Shown here piece by piece: positions 50,601 to 62,033 of a stretch of 64,000 nt of DNA (positions are counted from its first letter, which is position 1; every line of letters begins with the position of its first letter). A model generated the notes under the pieces. That model had not been told where the DNA came from, did no database searches, and saw only the letters and a list, made by a program, of their open reading frames with translations. Made by a program: the position numbers and the translations under genes. The stretch is from Raphanus sativus (lineage: Eukaryota > Streptophyta > Magnoliopsida > Brassicales > Brassicaceae): assembly GCF_000801105.2 (NCBI RefSeq), contig NC_079514.1, positions 29,251,075 to 29,315,074 on the forward strand, written 5' to 3'.

Positions 50601-50972
50601 CTAAGGCGAATGACTAAGGCCTGCTGCTCCATTATCTGTTGATAATACACCATGATGTTTGTTATGGTTCTTAAGTGACTCAGAGTAAAAGGAAGAGCAT
50701 AAACGGTGGTTAAGTACCTGCTGTAGCAGAAGCTGGCTCGGCTGCACCCTTCTGTTGATCTGCATCTCCGCTACCAGGACTCTCGACTTCATCTGTGTCG
50801 TCCATGTTGTAACCTTTAGCATCTTGATACTCTGAAAGATCAATATCCCCTGACTTAACACTGGATACGAGAAATTAATGAACATGTGATTCAACAGATA
50901 AGTCAAGAAAAAGAGGTTTGAAAGTTACCTTGATAACTGAAGTTTTAAGAGTCTGGCAGCTAAAAACAACAT
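50601..50972 (-). CDS. Putative 73-aa acidic protein, three exons
   Basis: Minus-strand exons 50972-50929, 50860-50718 and 50635-50601 join in frame (222 nt) across GT-AG junctions. The predicted protein has a short hydrophobic start (MLLFLAARLLKLQL), then an acidic, low-complexity middle (GDIDLSEYQDAKGYNMDDTD) and a Gly/Ala/Ser-rich end. Upstream, splice-bounded segments near 53416-53458 and 53120-53170 could be 5' UTR exons, making the repeat array a large leader intron. I do not recognise the product. It may instead be a remnant of a larger gene. Confidence 0.35.
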
Positions 50973-51059
50973 GACTCGGTTTCACCTGGAAAAAAAAAAA
51001 GTTAAGAGATAAAGAAAATTAATAACTTGTAGTAAAAAAGAAAGAAACGGTTGATAACT

Positions 51060-52960
51060 CTTTAAAGCCATTATGATGATCTCATAGCCTTTGTCTATAA
51101 CCTTTTTTGAAAAGCCATGGGTACAGATTTGATGATGTATTCAAAAACAGTCTCTGACTAAAGACCCTTTTTTGCAAGCCGTGGGTACAAAATGTGATGA
51201 ATACGTTTATAGTCAAAGTCTCTGTCGAAAGACTGTTTTTTTAAGCCCTTGGTACTGTTTTTTTAAGCCCTTCGTACTAAATTTTTAAGGTTGTGTGTAA
51301 GCAAGCAATGGATGTTGTTTAGATTTAAAGTCTTTGTCTGAAGACTTATCTCAAGCCGTACCTACCAGTATTGTCTAAAATCCCCTTTATAAAGCCGTGG
51401 GTAGCAAGGTTTTCCAGTTACTTTTTCATAACATGTGATCGTTATTTCCATTCAACAAGTTCAAAACCAATCCATAGTATTTGTCTTTAAGGTTGTGTGT
51501 AAGCAAGCAATGGATGTGATTTAGATTTAGAGTCTTTTTCTGAAGACTTCTCTAAAACCGTACATACCAATATTTTCTATAATGCCCTTAACAAGGCCAA
51601 GGGTAGCAAGGTTTTCAAGTTACTCTTTTTTCATACTTGTGATCGTTATTTCCATTCAACAAGTTCAAAACCATTTCATAGTCTTCGTTTTAATGAATCC
51701 TTCCAATGATCTCATAAGCCTTAGACATTGTCATTTTCTGTCTGAAGACTTTTTTTAAGTAGATAGTAGTTTTTGTAAAGCCGTGGATACTCAAGTATAT
51801 TTTACTTTCCATCCCCAAACATCTCTTAGATCTCTATTGCACTACCAACCAATAGATTTTAGAGACATTGGGGTGATCTCTTAGCCTTTGTCTAAGCCGT
51901 GGGTACAAATGTGACTAATGCATTTTCATCAGTCTTTGTCAAAAGACCTTTTTTGCATGCCATGGGAACAAATGTGATTAGATCACAGTTTTTGTCAAAA
52001 GATCTTTTTTTTTCAAGCCGTGGGTACTAATGTGATGAGGACATTTTCAATCAGTCTCTGTGTAAAATCCTTTTTGCAAGCCGTGGGTACTAATGTGATG
52101 AAAACATATTCAATCACAGTCTTTATCAAAAGACTTTCTTGGAAGCCGTGGGTACTAATGTGATGAATACAGTCTCTGTCTAAAGACTTTCTTACAATCA
52201 CATTCTCTGTCTAAACAGTTGTTTTTAAGCCGGTGGTTGTTTTACAATCACAATCTTTATCAAAATACTTTCTTGCAAGCCGTGGGTACTAATGTGATGA
52301 ATAGTCTCTGTCTAAAGACTTTCTTACAATCACATTCTCTGTCTAAACAGTTGTCTATAAGCCGTTGGTAGTTTTACAAACTCTGTCTAAAAGCTTGTTC
52401 ATAAGCCGTGGGTACGAACGTACGTGATGAAGACATTTTCATTCACAATCTCACTGTCTAAAGCCTTGTCTTTTGATAAGCCGTTAGTACTAAATTTTCT
52501 CACACTTCGCATCCTCAAGTATCCTTTGCTCATAGAGCTGTGGTTAAGCAATGGACCTGGTTTAGAGTTGGGAGTCTTTGTCTGAAGACTTCTCTCAAAC
52601 CGTACAATACCAACGGGACTCTGGACATTAGTTTTCCTGACTTGTGATCGTTATTTCCATCCAACAAGTTCACGCCACAGGACTCGGGACAATTAGTTTT
52701 CATGACTTGTGGTCGTTATTTTCCATCCAACAAGTTCAAAACCAACTCATAGCTATAGACATAGCCGTTTCCTGTCTAAAGACTTTTTTTTCTTAAGCCG
52801 ATGGTTGTTTTAGTAAAGCCGTGGGTACTACTAAGGTGTGTGTTTACTTTCCATCCTCAAAGACATGCACTACCAACCAACAGTTTTCTAGGAGATTGAT
52901 TTAAATTTTCGTTGGGACTAAGCTTTCACGCAACAGGGACTCGGGACAGTGTCTCCAAAA
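51060..52960. repeat. Degenerate hairpin-rich repeat array (about 64-bp period)
   Basis: The core aagccgtgggta occurs nine times (51176, 51392, 51894, 52015, 52078, 52143, 52277, 52403, 52816), with further diverged copies. Each core is usually followed by 'ctaatgtgatga' and preceded by a near-palindrome of the form agtctttgtctgaagact. Spacing near 52015-52403 is about 63-67 bases or twice that. Longer units overlay this, for example 'ttgtgtgtaagcaagcaatgg' at 51293 and 51491, and 'tgtgatcgttatttcca' four times. Confidence 0.85.
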
Positions 52961-53675
52961 TAAGAATCTGGCAGAACACTATTATTAGATAAATGTCTGC
53001 CTATGATCTTTTTGGAGTTTGATAAAACTAAAAAAACAAAAACTTCAAAGGCATAAAGAAGTAGAAGAACTTATCTGTTTTATGTTGCCACTTCTTAAGC
53101 CGTTTAACTCAAAGATTCACACTTGTCTTCAATCTGTCAATGATGATTTCTCCATATCCACATACTGTAAAACAAAAACAGAGATCTGTAATTCTCCTCT
53201 TGTACAAAGAATACATATAAGCAATAGGCACAAGAACATATGTATATATAACCAATTTCAAGTCAAAAATATAGATAACATCAAAAACATAGCATCAAGT
53301 GGCCCAAATCTAAAGATATAGATGTCATCTTGCTACAATCATCAAACTTGTCAGATATGTTCGTCCTCGCATAAAAACAAAAACAATTTGCGTAGACAGA
53401 GACGAGACGTTACCGCAACGATTACTCCACTCCGATTCAAGCACTTTCCAGGATCACTACAACAATAAAAGAAAAAAAGGAGCAGTTAAGGAAACTTGAA
53501 ACCCTAAAACAAAAACAGTAAGAACCCAATCGATCGCATCAAGCCCTAATTAAATAAGATATAAACGGAACCCAAACGAAATAAATTCACGATCAAGAGA
53601 AATCGAGAAAGAACTTATTGTTTTTAAGAATGTGGCGAACTTCTCTGCTTGTAAAAATCTTCGACGGAAGAGTTT

Positions 53676-54553
53676 TTTTTTTTCCCATCTGAAATTTTAT
53701 TAAAAGGTGTAAGCCCATATTTTACAACCACAAAAAGCCCAATACAAAGGGCACAAACAGACCCAACCTTTGACTTTTAAACCCACTAAGTCACAAAGCC
53801 AGAAACCCTAGAAAATAATAGACGCCGCTGTAAATCACGTGATCTAGATCAAGGCAACTTCCCCTCCCCCGAGTCAACACACCGGAATCTCGCCGGAACC
53901 ATGAATTCCGTCTCATCCTACTTCATCTTGCTCCTTCTCTCGGAGAGCTTTCATCGAGAACTTCGAGATCTCATCTAAAGCACGGAGCCACCACGTACAC
54001 AATCTAGCCATCCAAAACCCTAACCAAACTCCACTGGATCTACGCTCTTCTCAAGAACACAAATCGACTTCAATCGATCCCTCTACCTTCGTGTTTCAAA
54101 GTATGAGGAACAGAGAGTCAATCGGACAGATGAGCGCCAAGACGCGTAGATCGAACACACCAAACAGATCCATAATTAAAGCCGCCGTCAACACATAGTA
54201 AAGGTGTGACGCGGAGTCACAGTCGGCCACCCTTCGCCGGAGATGAACACAAAAGCCGGACGACCACCATAGGGAGGCGCGACGCCGGAGACACTAGCCG
54301 AACGACCACCATAGAGAGGTGCGACGCCGGAGACACAAACCGAACGACCACCGTAGAGAGGCGCGACGCCGGAAACAGAACCCATCGGATAACCTCAAAC
54401 CTCGAGAAAAAGCACATCGAGAAAACCGTAATCACCAACACCCGACCGACATCGAGGCTAAGAGAGCCCTCCGACGCCGGCCAGATCTACTCTGTCTTCT
54501 TCTCTCTAGTTTTCTCTCTCTCGTAACTTTTTCTTAACTTGATTTAACTCGTG
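53676..54553 (-). mobile_element. Short LINE-type retroposon with 16-bp target duplication
   Basis: The same 16 bases (TTCGACGGAAGAGTTT) occur at 53660-53675 and 54554-54569. Next to the left copy is a T-run, the poly-A tail of a minus-strand retroposon. At only 878 bp it lacks coding domains and is probably an internally deleted or non-autonomous LINE. It has split what looks like a 5' leader/promoter region. Confidence 0.8.
54225..54385. repeat. Tandem repeat inside the retroposon, about 55-bp units
   Basis: Three units of 'cgaccaccatagagaggygcgacgccggagacac' at about 54259, 54303 and 54347. A GC-rich minisatellite in the retroposon's leader side. Confidence 0.85.
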
Positions 54554-54569
54554 TTCGACGGAAGAGTTT

Positions 54570-55541
54570 ATATCTCCAGAAATTTCGAGAAATACTTTTT
54601 TCCGGAGAAATGAGGAACCGTGGAAACGTTGCCTCAGATATACGCTTTTAAGTATGTATTGCAACGGATATATTTTTAATCAGACGGTGACTCTCTTTCC
54701 ACGTGTCATGGTTTTAATCACACGATTTTACTTTCTCCACAAGTTTTTCTCTTCTTGTGTTTCAAAAAAAGGCTTAACATGGTTCGTTTTAGATTACGTC
54801 CAATAAGGCCCACTATTTCGGCCCTAAGGATTTTCTTTCTGTCGGATTCTTCTTCTTTGTCACTCTGGTTATATCTCTTCTTCTTTTGTCACATAAACTG
54901 TCAAGAAACTGGTTAACAACTTGAAATTCAATACTTATAAACCAGATTCCAAACTAGCTTTCAACAACTAACCTGTAAAGTTAAAAATTCTAGAATGTCA
55001 TCATTTGTTCATATCTGTCAATGTTAGTTTTTGTCACTATGTTGGCATACGATGAATGAAATTGTCTCAACTGAATAAGGCTCGAGCATTTTCCCTTTGC
55101 TCTTAGGAACCTATAGTCACAAATACCACTGTAAATGCACAAACCACCCCGTACAGAGTGAATGCACAAACCACCCCCGCCATGAACGAAATGAAATATT
55201 TTTTTATAGCTAAATGTATCAGATTTGCGCTAACATTTTTTTTTAAACTTTGATACTCAAGTTTATGTGAATCCTTACTTGATAGCTAAATGTATCAGAT
55301 TTGCGATAACATTTTTTTTTTGAAACTTTGATTAATTTGCGATAACATTGCAACCGAATTTAATAGTATATATAGTCAATTAATCTAGGTGTTTTATTTT
55401 CAATGAACCTAAGCTTGGTTTACGTGGAAATTCGGCACCAACTCTACTAATTGAGCTAATATCAGTCAAGAAAATTAATTACAAATAAAGAATTATTTAG
55501 ACCTATTGTTGAAGATTTAGGTTTAAGTTGGCTGAAGACAT
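54570..55541. other. Intergenic spacer with small direct repeat
   Basis: No gene. 'tagctaaatgtatcagatttgcg' plus flanking T-run is duplicated at 55208 and 55283. Confidence 0.4.
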
Positions 55542-55703
55542 GGGGTGTATCATTCTTGGCTAACAACAATAAATAAGAGAAGATAATGCATCGTTGGACT
55601 CTTGTTATTTGCGTTAGTGATGGACGACAGTGACAAATAACAAAAGTCCAACGATGCATTATCTTCTCTTATTTATTGTTGTTAGCCAAGAATGATACTC
55701 CCC
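55542..55703. repeat. Long inverted repeat: 70-bp arms, 22-nt loop
   Basis: The left arm 55542-55611 and right arm 55634-55703 are complementary with two visible mismatches; the loop is 55612-55633. A transcript from either strand would fold into a nearly perfect hairpin of microRNA/hairpin-RNA precursor size. Confidence 0.9.
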
Positions 55704-55946
55704 TATTTTATAAAACTATATATTTTAGAGAAAATTTTTGTTTCAAAAAAATTTATTTTTTACATTTTCAATGCATATTTTATTTACTAATTGCAAAAAA
55801 AAATATAATTGCATTTATTGAATTTTTATTGGCTAAAAATAATGGAGAAAAAATAATCACAAAAAATTATGTATATAAATGAAATTTAAATGTTTTACTA
55901 ATATGTGTGAAAATCTAAAATTTATAATATTTTAACGGAGGAAGTA
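55698..55946. mobile_element. Stowaway-like MITE, about 250 bp
   Basis: Left end CTCCCCTATTTTATAAAAC and right end complementary to CTTCCTCCGTTAAAATATTA, flanked by TA. It abuts and slightly overlaps the right arm of the inverted repeat. Confidence 0.6.
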
Positions 55947-55949
55947 ACT

Positions 55950-56799
55950 GATAGTGCTAAGCTTAGTTAGGACTTAGGAGACATATTTTAGCGAAAATAG
56001 ATCAAATAATTTTCCAGTAGTGAACATGACATTTTAGTCTTGGTTGTACCGATTTCGATTGAATTGTAGTTTGGTTGTAACTGTATTGATGTCCAATTTG
56101 GGAAGATTAATGAAATGATTAATTAAAAAAAAGCAAAAAATAAGGACTAACGTGCTATTTTCAAGATAATTATTAACATCAAACACATATTGAATTATGA
56201 TCTCTTATTATGTTTCACTGTATTAATATTATAAACTTATTTATAAAATTTTAAATCTTATCCTCCAAACCCTTATCCATCAAATATATATTTTAAATTA
56301 AGATTAGTTAACCAATACACATAAAAAATTAAGATTAGTTAACCATAAGGTATAATTATCTAAGTGTCTATTAATCTTTTAATAAAATTTTGTTTTGTCA
56401 TTTTAAAAAGTATATTTCTGACAAAACTTTTTCAGGACATCCTAGAAAAATTCTCTAATCTTAATTGCTTTACTATTTTCAATCAATGTTAACCAAAAAG
56501 TCAACTTTAATTAATGATTAGGCAAAAAAAGGAGAACAATGAGTCAAGGAGTGTAATTGGTCTAGTTTAATTAATTAAAAAATTTGGGAGTTGAAGTAGT
56601 TTGTTTAATTAAAATTATTTTTTATTTGCTTATCAGTTAATATTGTTGTAAATAATAACCCACTTAAAACTATGGTTTTATGTATAATCAAGTTTCAAAT
56701 TTGGTTTGTAGAGAAATAAGATTGTACATTTTAATTCAAGAAGAATACATTTGTAATATTCAAAGCAGGCAAATGTAGCACATTTATAGTTCAGTTAAT
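55950..56799. other. AT-rich spacer
   Basis: No gene or element recognised. Confidence 0.4.
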
Positions 56800-56802
56800 A
56801 TA

Positions 56803-58748
56803 TATATACTAATAAAGTAGGCTTTTATCTCTTTAGAGGGGAAAAATGCCATGTGATATTTTTTTTAATAATTAAAATATTTTCTCAACTTAAATTTAAT
56901 GAATTTTGGTATTAATTGTGAAATAAATGGGGGGGGGGGGGAGAGGGGATGTTAAATTTTTCTTGATACATGTCCAAGCGTTTATAAGAGTGCCTTGAAT
57001 CTGACCGAGATCCATAATTAAACTGATAAATCTGTGATCCAATAAAAATCGAGTTTGAGTTTTATTGCAGCACTGGTTGAACCAATAGATAATTTTTATT
57101 TTTACTATTTTTAGTTTAAGTTATATTTTGAAATTATTTTTTATATTCTAAATTTCTAATTAAAATTTTGAAATTTTAGTTTTATTGTCGTCTTCCTCTT
57201 CTTCTACACTACAATTTACGTTTGCAAAAAAAGTGAGTCATGATTGTGCTTGAGCTGCACGTCCGTAAAACAGACTGAAGCACGATGAGACTTATTATTC
57301 CCCTACACTACAATTTACTTTGGCAAGAAAGGTGAGTAAATTATTTTTTTATTTTTATTTAATACAAATCATTACATTTTTAATTTACAGATAAAAAAAA
57401 ATCATATGATCATATGAATTACAAAACAGAGTTTGGATTGTTGAAGAAGAAAAACCTGGCGAAATTGATTATAATAAATTAGAGAATGTTCTTACTGAAA
57501 AATATCCCAAAAATGATGAAGTGACAAATTTAGAAAAAAAATTGTTGGTAAGTTTTAAAATTTAGAGAAAACCAAAATTAATTGATGTGATCTGGTGTTA
57601 GTTTATTTTTGTTATTGACAATTTATTACAATAATGTTTTAATTCTGGTTTATTTTGGATTGGAAAATGTCTTGATTTTTTTAGATGTCATAATTCTTAT
57701 GTTACAACTTTTTTAAATAGTCAAAACTATTTCTTAATATTCTGTATGTACACTTAAAATTCTTAACTTTAGTTTTTATATATATTTTTTTCATAGCTAA
57801 TATATTATTATATAATAAAACTAATTTATTTATTAACCCGCAATTCATCTGCGGTTAATCCAATGATCCAATGATTCGGTAAATCATCTGATTCAGTGTC
57901 TGGGTCGGATTTCAAAACACTGGTTTATAGGATTTTTTTGTATTTGATGTTGACGATAGAGAATATAGCCTCTACAATTCTCCTTCTTTAACGCAATCGA
58001 CGTAATCATTCATATAATCAATCCAGAAATCACATTCATCCCACCATCTCCTATTGAATGCTTCTTTAGTTCCTGCTCTCTCAGTTTCATTGTATATGTA
58101 TAGATGGTGTGAGAGTTCGGACGATACTCCCTTTACTTTTTCAAATTCAATCATTGTCGAATTTTCAGTTTCATTGTTCGGAGTTAAAGACAAATCAGTG
58201 TAGAGATGTTCAAACTAGACTACAACAATTTTGGCAAGCTTGAAATGTTAAGAAAGAAGAAAGATATTGGGGTTGATATGTTGTTGATTAATGGGAATGT
58301 ACACCGATTTCTTATTTCAGTTTACCAGTTAATGATTGCTTACTTTTAAAGTAGCAGTTTTCTTATGCATCATCTCCTTTCTCAGGTGGTGCTTCCACAT
58401 GTGCTAATCAACTTTCTCAGGTTTAACACTTTTAAACATTTCTTGAAAGAAAGCTCAGTGTATGACACGAGTATTTAAGATTCCAACTAAAAAAACTTTT
58501 CTACGACTATTAATTTTTATTCTATTTTTATTAAATCGATTAGTAACAACTACTTATGCTATTTTACTTTGAACTAAATAACTTCAAACAAAATAATATA
58601 TTCCGCTAATCATTATAAAAAGATCAGAAAATATTATTTTTTACATATTTTCATTTTACATATTTTCTTTACTAAGACCATATAATAAATGATAAATTTA
58701 AGTAAAAAAAAACATACAAATCCGGCGCTACGCGCCGGAATATCACTA
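56803..58748 (+). mobile_element. Helitron with clear 3' end, uncertain 5' end
   Basis: The 3' terminus is a strong hairpin (ccggcgc-tac-gcgccgg, 58722-58738) followed by 'aatatcaCTAG' and T. A plausible 5' side is 'actaataaagtaggc' near 56806, but it lacks the TC start. Internal coding-like scraps occur at 57427-57545 (EEEKPGEIDYNKLENVLTEK) and, on the minus strand, 57972-58193 (RRWWDECDFWIDYMNDYVD). I recognise neither. They may be captured exons. A 13-G run is at 56929-56941. Confidence 0.55.
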
Positions 58749-59065
58749 GTTTGATCATATATAATAGTTTTGTGGGGGAAATAACATGGTAACTCACAAA
58801 ATAAACATGATTTTGGTTGCCAAACTAAACAAATATAACCCAAAATTAATGTTTATGTTGGTTTTAAGACCTTCTCTACGAAATTGAAGGGTCCAAATAT
58901 ATTCTGTCCATTTAATATTAAATATTTGTTTTAGATTTTAAAATCTGATTTGTTATAAATATTTGTTTACATTTTATATCTTGATAAAAGTTTCATTTTA
59001 TTTCTTATTTTAATTTATGATTTAATAAAAAATTAACTAAGGATAAATGTGTTAAACCTTTTTAA

Positions 59066-59540
59066 AATAGGGTATCCGGGGCGCCTGGATTCAGATCTGG
59101 ATAGTAAAATGTCGGATCCGTCGAATCCGAATCCGGATCCGGATCCAGATATCCGATTTAAAAATATATTAAATTTAAAATTTTATTAATAATTATAATT
59201 GATTTATTAATATTTCTACATAAAATTAGTCTTATAATATTAAATTTTAATTTTAATAATATTATATGCATAATTATATGCATAAATACATTTATAAAAC
59301 CTGTAAAATATTTAATTTATGTAATATTTATAGACTTTTTTGGATTTAAAAAAAATATCTTTTTTTTAATTATTTTGACGGATCCGGACCGAATCCGGAT
59401 ACTCGCGGGTATCATGATATCTAGACGGATATCTGGAAGACACGGATCTGGATCCATGTACTAAAATCATGGATCCGACGGGTACGGATCCGGATCCGGG
59501 TACCCCGAATATCCCGGATATCCGGATCTGTCCCAGGTTT
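59066..59540. mobile_element. hAT-like GGATCCGG-rich element
   Basis: Both ends carry repeated 'ggatccggatcc' and 'gatatccgg' blocks in inverted arrangement (59100-59160 and 59375-59530) around an AT-rich core. The right end reads 'gatctgtcccaggttta', like the one at 33.4 kb. Exact ends not set. Confidence 0.5.
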
Positions 59541-59889
59541 AAATTTTACTACACTAGAGAAAAACTACTCACTATAAATTAATTATATAATACTTTTAAG
59601 TATTAAATAAAAAGATAACTAGTTCGATAAATATAAATTGTTCAAAAATATCATAAATTGACTACTATTTATCAAAATATATTCAATCAAATATTTTAAC
59701 ATTTGCGTTTACGATTTATTGATTATTTTTAAGGTTTAATATTTTGCTTATTGTTTTTGGTTTAGTATTTAAATGGCGAAGTTGAGTTTATAAACGATTA
59801 TTACATATTTATAATAATTGAAGAAAGTTAGTTTAGTATTTTTCATAGCAAATTAAGGGTATTTATGAAAATAGTAATCATTTAAAGTA

Positions 59890-60125
59890 GATCTGAAAGT
59901 AATATCAAGTCTTTGGTAAAAATAAAATTCCACTTTTCATAAATTTATTTTTTGTCATATTTTCCATGCTAGTATTTGTTGAAAAGATTTATAGTTCATC
60001 TTTCCATAAAGAATTATAGTTCTTTTAAGATTGAAGCATCAAGTTTGTGGTAAAATTAAAATTCATCTTTTCATACATTTATTTTTTGTCACATTTTTCA
60101 TGATAGTATCTTTTGAAAAGCTTTA
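59890..60125. repeat. Imperfect tandem duplication, about 140 bp
   Basis: 'caagtctttggtaaaaataaaattc..cttttcata.atttattttttgtca' at 59908 recurs at 60047 in diverged form. Confidence 0.7.
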
Positions 60126-60336
60126 ATAAGAAGTCCTTTTTTTCTGAAGATTGTAGCATCTTCAAATTCAATATGTATGTATTAACAGAAATAATACATT
60201 TAACATTTAACAACACATTGATAAGAAAATCTAAAAGTAAAAACTCAAACACTTGGAACTACAAAAGCCAAACATCACTAGAGTTCAGAGCTCCAGGAAA
60301 ACAAAGTAAGAAACAGAGATCCAAGAAAAAGAATTC

Positions 60337-61122
60337 TTACCAATGAAAAAACACTAGTCTCTTCTTATTCTTGTCACTTCCACTACCGACAATGATGGAT
60401 ACCAACCCAAACAAACTCCCACCCGGAATCACATCCAGAAACGAATTCACCTTAATCCCGCCTCCATTGCCGCCGTTACTGTAATCTCCATAGCTCGTCT
60501 TCCTCAACAGCGGTTTCTGAGAATTACAGTTTGAAGAAGAAGAAGACGAAGAAGAAGGAGACGAAACCTCAAGCTTCACAGTTTCTGTCTGTTTAAAATT
60601 CGAACCGGTCGGGCTATCCGAAAGTAATGGCAACCCAATTTCGGAATTGAGACGTTCGCTTCTTTTCTTAATCCCCCAACACGGATTCACATTGGGTCTC
60701 TCTTCATCTTCTTCGATTTCTTCTATTTCGTGAGCATTTCTGATTGGATTCGTTTCCGGTTTGGGACGACACGGTTCAGAAGGAACGTGAAACGGCATCG
60801 TATTGCGTATGTCTCCCATCGCGGTTAATCCGATTTCCAGAACCGGTTTAGTATCTCCGATTGGTTTAGTATACAAACCGGTTCCATCTTTCTCGGGTAT
60901 CTTTTTGATTTCTGTGGGGAGTATTTTTCCGTTAGAGAAAAATTCTTCGGCGGACCACGAGCTTTCACCGGAGGTTACGCCGCCGGGAATGGAGAAATCG
61001 AAGTTGATGGTTGAAGGTTCCGAATGAGTTCCTAATGGACTTTGCTCGATCGGTATGGAATCATAGTGGCAAAAATCGTGAGAAAAGGAGAGTCTTGGGC
61101 CGTGCTTGGCATTTTCCGGCAT
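60337..61122 (-). CDS. Plant-specific protein resembling membrane-associated kinase regulators, 261 aa
   Basis: ATG at 61122. The N-terminus RLSFSHDFCHYDSIPIEQSP and FDFSIPGG are typical of the plant MAKR-like/unknown group; I recall Arabidopsis At1g67050/At5g38320 as likely counterparts. A long disordered middle holds an acidic cluster (EIEEIEEDEE) and a poly-Ser tract, followed by a conserved-looking C-terminus with FLDVIPGG. No membrane helix or catalytic domain. The final codons overlap a consensus donor (cattg|gtaag at 60338-60345), so the real gene may splice to a second exon below 60300; the last residues are therefore uncertain. Confidence 0.75.
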   Translation of the reverse strand: MPENAKHGPRLSFSHDFCHYDSIPIEQSPLGTHSEPSTINFDFSIPGGVTSGESSWSAEEFFSNGKILPTEIKKIPEKDGTGLYTKPIGDTKPVLEIGLTAMGDIRNTMPFHVPSEPCRPKPETNPIRNAHEIEEIEEDEERPNVNPCWGIKKRSERLNSEIGLPLLSDSPTGSNFKQTETVKLEVSSPSSSSSSSSNCNSQKPLLRKTSYGDYSNGGNGGGIKVNSFLDVIPGGSLFGLVSIIVGSGSDKNKKRLVFFHW

Positions 61123-62033
61123 TGTTATTAATTTTCTCTTGAAAATATTGGAAATGATTTGGTAGAGAATGTGATCAACCACCAGAACTCCATTTTATAT
61201 TTGACGATTGTGTAGAGGTGAATTAAATGGAATGGCTATTTTCAATGTTCGACAAAAGTTTTGTTAATGTTTGAATTTCTGTACATATCAATAAGCAAAC
61301 CGAACAATCAGCACAATACCTTTCAAATCTAAACTACTCATTCCGCTAAGCAAAACAATTGCTCTGTTTATTACTTAAACTTTTTTTTTTCAAAATATAA
61401 TAATTATATTATTCAATTACTCAATTTATTTCAATTCTACTATATTCTTAAGTAAAATTTTGAATATTCTTATTCAATTTCTGAAACTATTTATTTTATA
61501 TTTTATCATCAAATGAAAATATAATAAAATTAGAGAAAATTTTATTTCAGGTTCTATTCTGGAATAAAAATTACATGGAGTTGGAAATGCTCTTTAGACT
61601 ACAGCTAATCCAAAAGAACCTCAGCACCTTTCTCCCATGAACAATCTATGAGCGATACCTTCAATACAAACCGGTTCGACATCATAAAATCTCCCGGTTT
61701 CCTTGAATCCTTCACCGTCTTGCGAAACCATCATACACTCCGGTTTAATACAATCTTATTTGGTTTCAATTTATATAAAACCGAAAACCAGCCAGAAAAA
61801 GAAAAGAGATCTAGTTGTTCCGGGCACTTTAAATGGGCTTTATGAAGGCCCAATATCCAATTATATCCTCTCTATCTCGATAGATCATCACCCTTCGGGA
61901 CCTTGACGGAGATTGGGGTTCTTCTTCTTCGATCACAAGTTAGAGCGTCTTTTAGATTCAGAGATCGAGCTCTTAGTAGAAGGATTGTGGATTTAACAGC
62001 ATACTAAATCTTCAAGTACCACGTCATTCCCCG
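61123..62033. other. Divergent promoter region
   Basis: Intergenic sequence between the minus-strand gene and the zinc transporter gene. The last 150 bases are a plausible 5' leader for the gene at 62034. No other signal recognised. Confidence 0.5.

Noticed and set aside
51060..52960. CRISPR-like array (regular repeats with spacers)
   Set aside because: Plant nuclear context, repeats are degenerate, spacing is not uniform and the 'spacers' are themselves repeats.
54188..54537. Overlapping 65-106 codon open frames on both strands around 54.3 kb
   Set aside because: Produced by the GC-rich three-unit minisatellite inside the retroposon; all frames stay open because the unit lacks stops.
55462..55882. 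Two mirror-image open frames around 55.6 kb
   Set aside because: They are the two arms of the inverted repeat read on opposite strands, not proteins.
56929..56941. 13-G run as a possible G-quadruplex regulatory site
   Set aside because: Single uninterrupted homopolymer in a Helitron region with no gene nearby; could also be a sequencing artefact.
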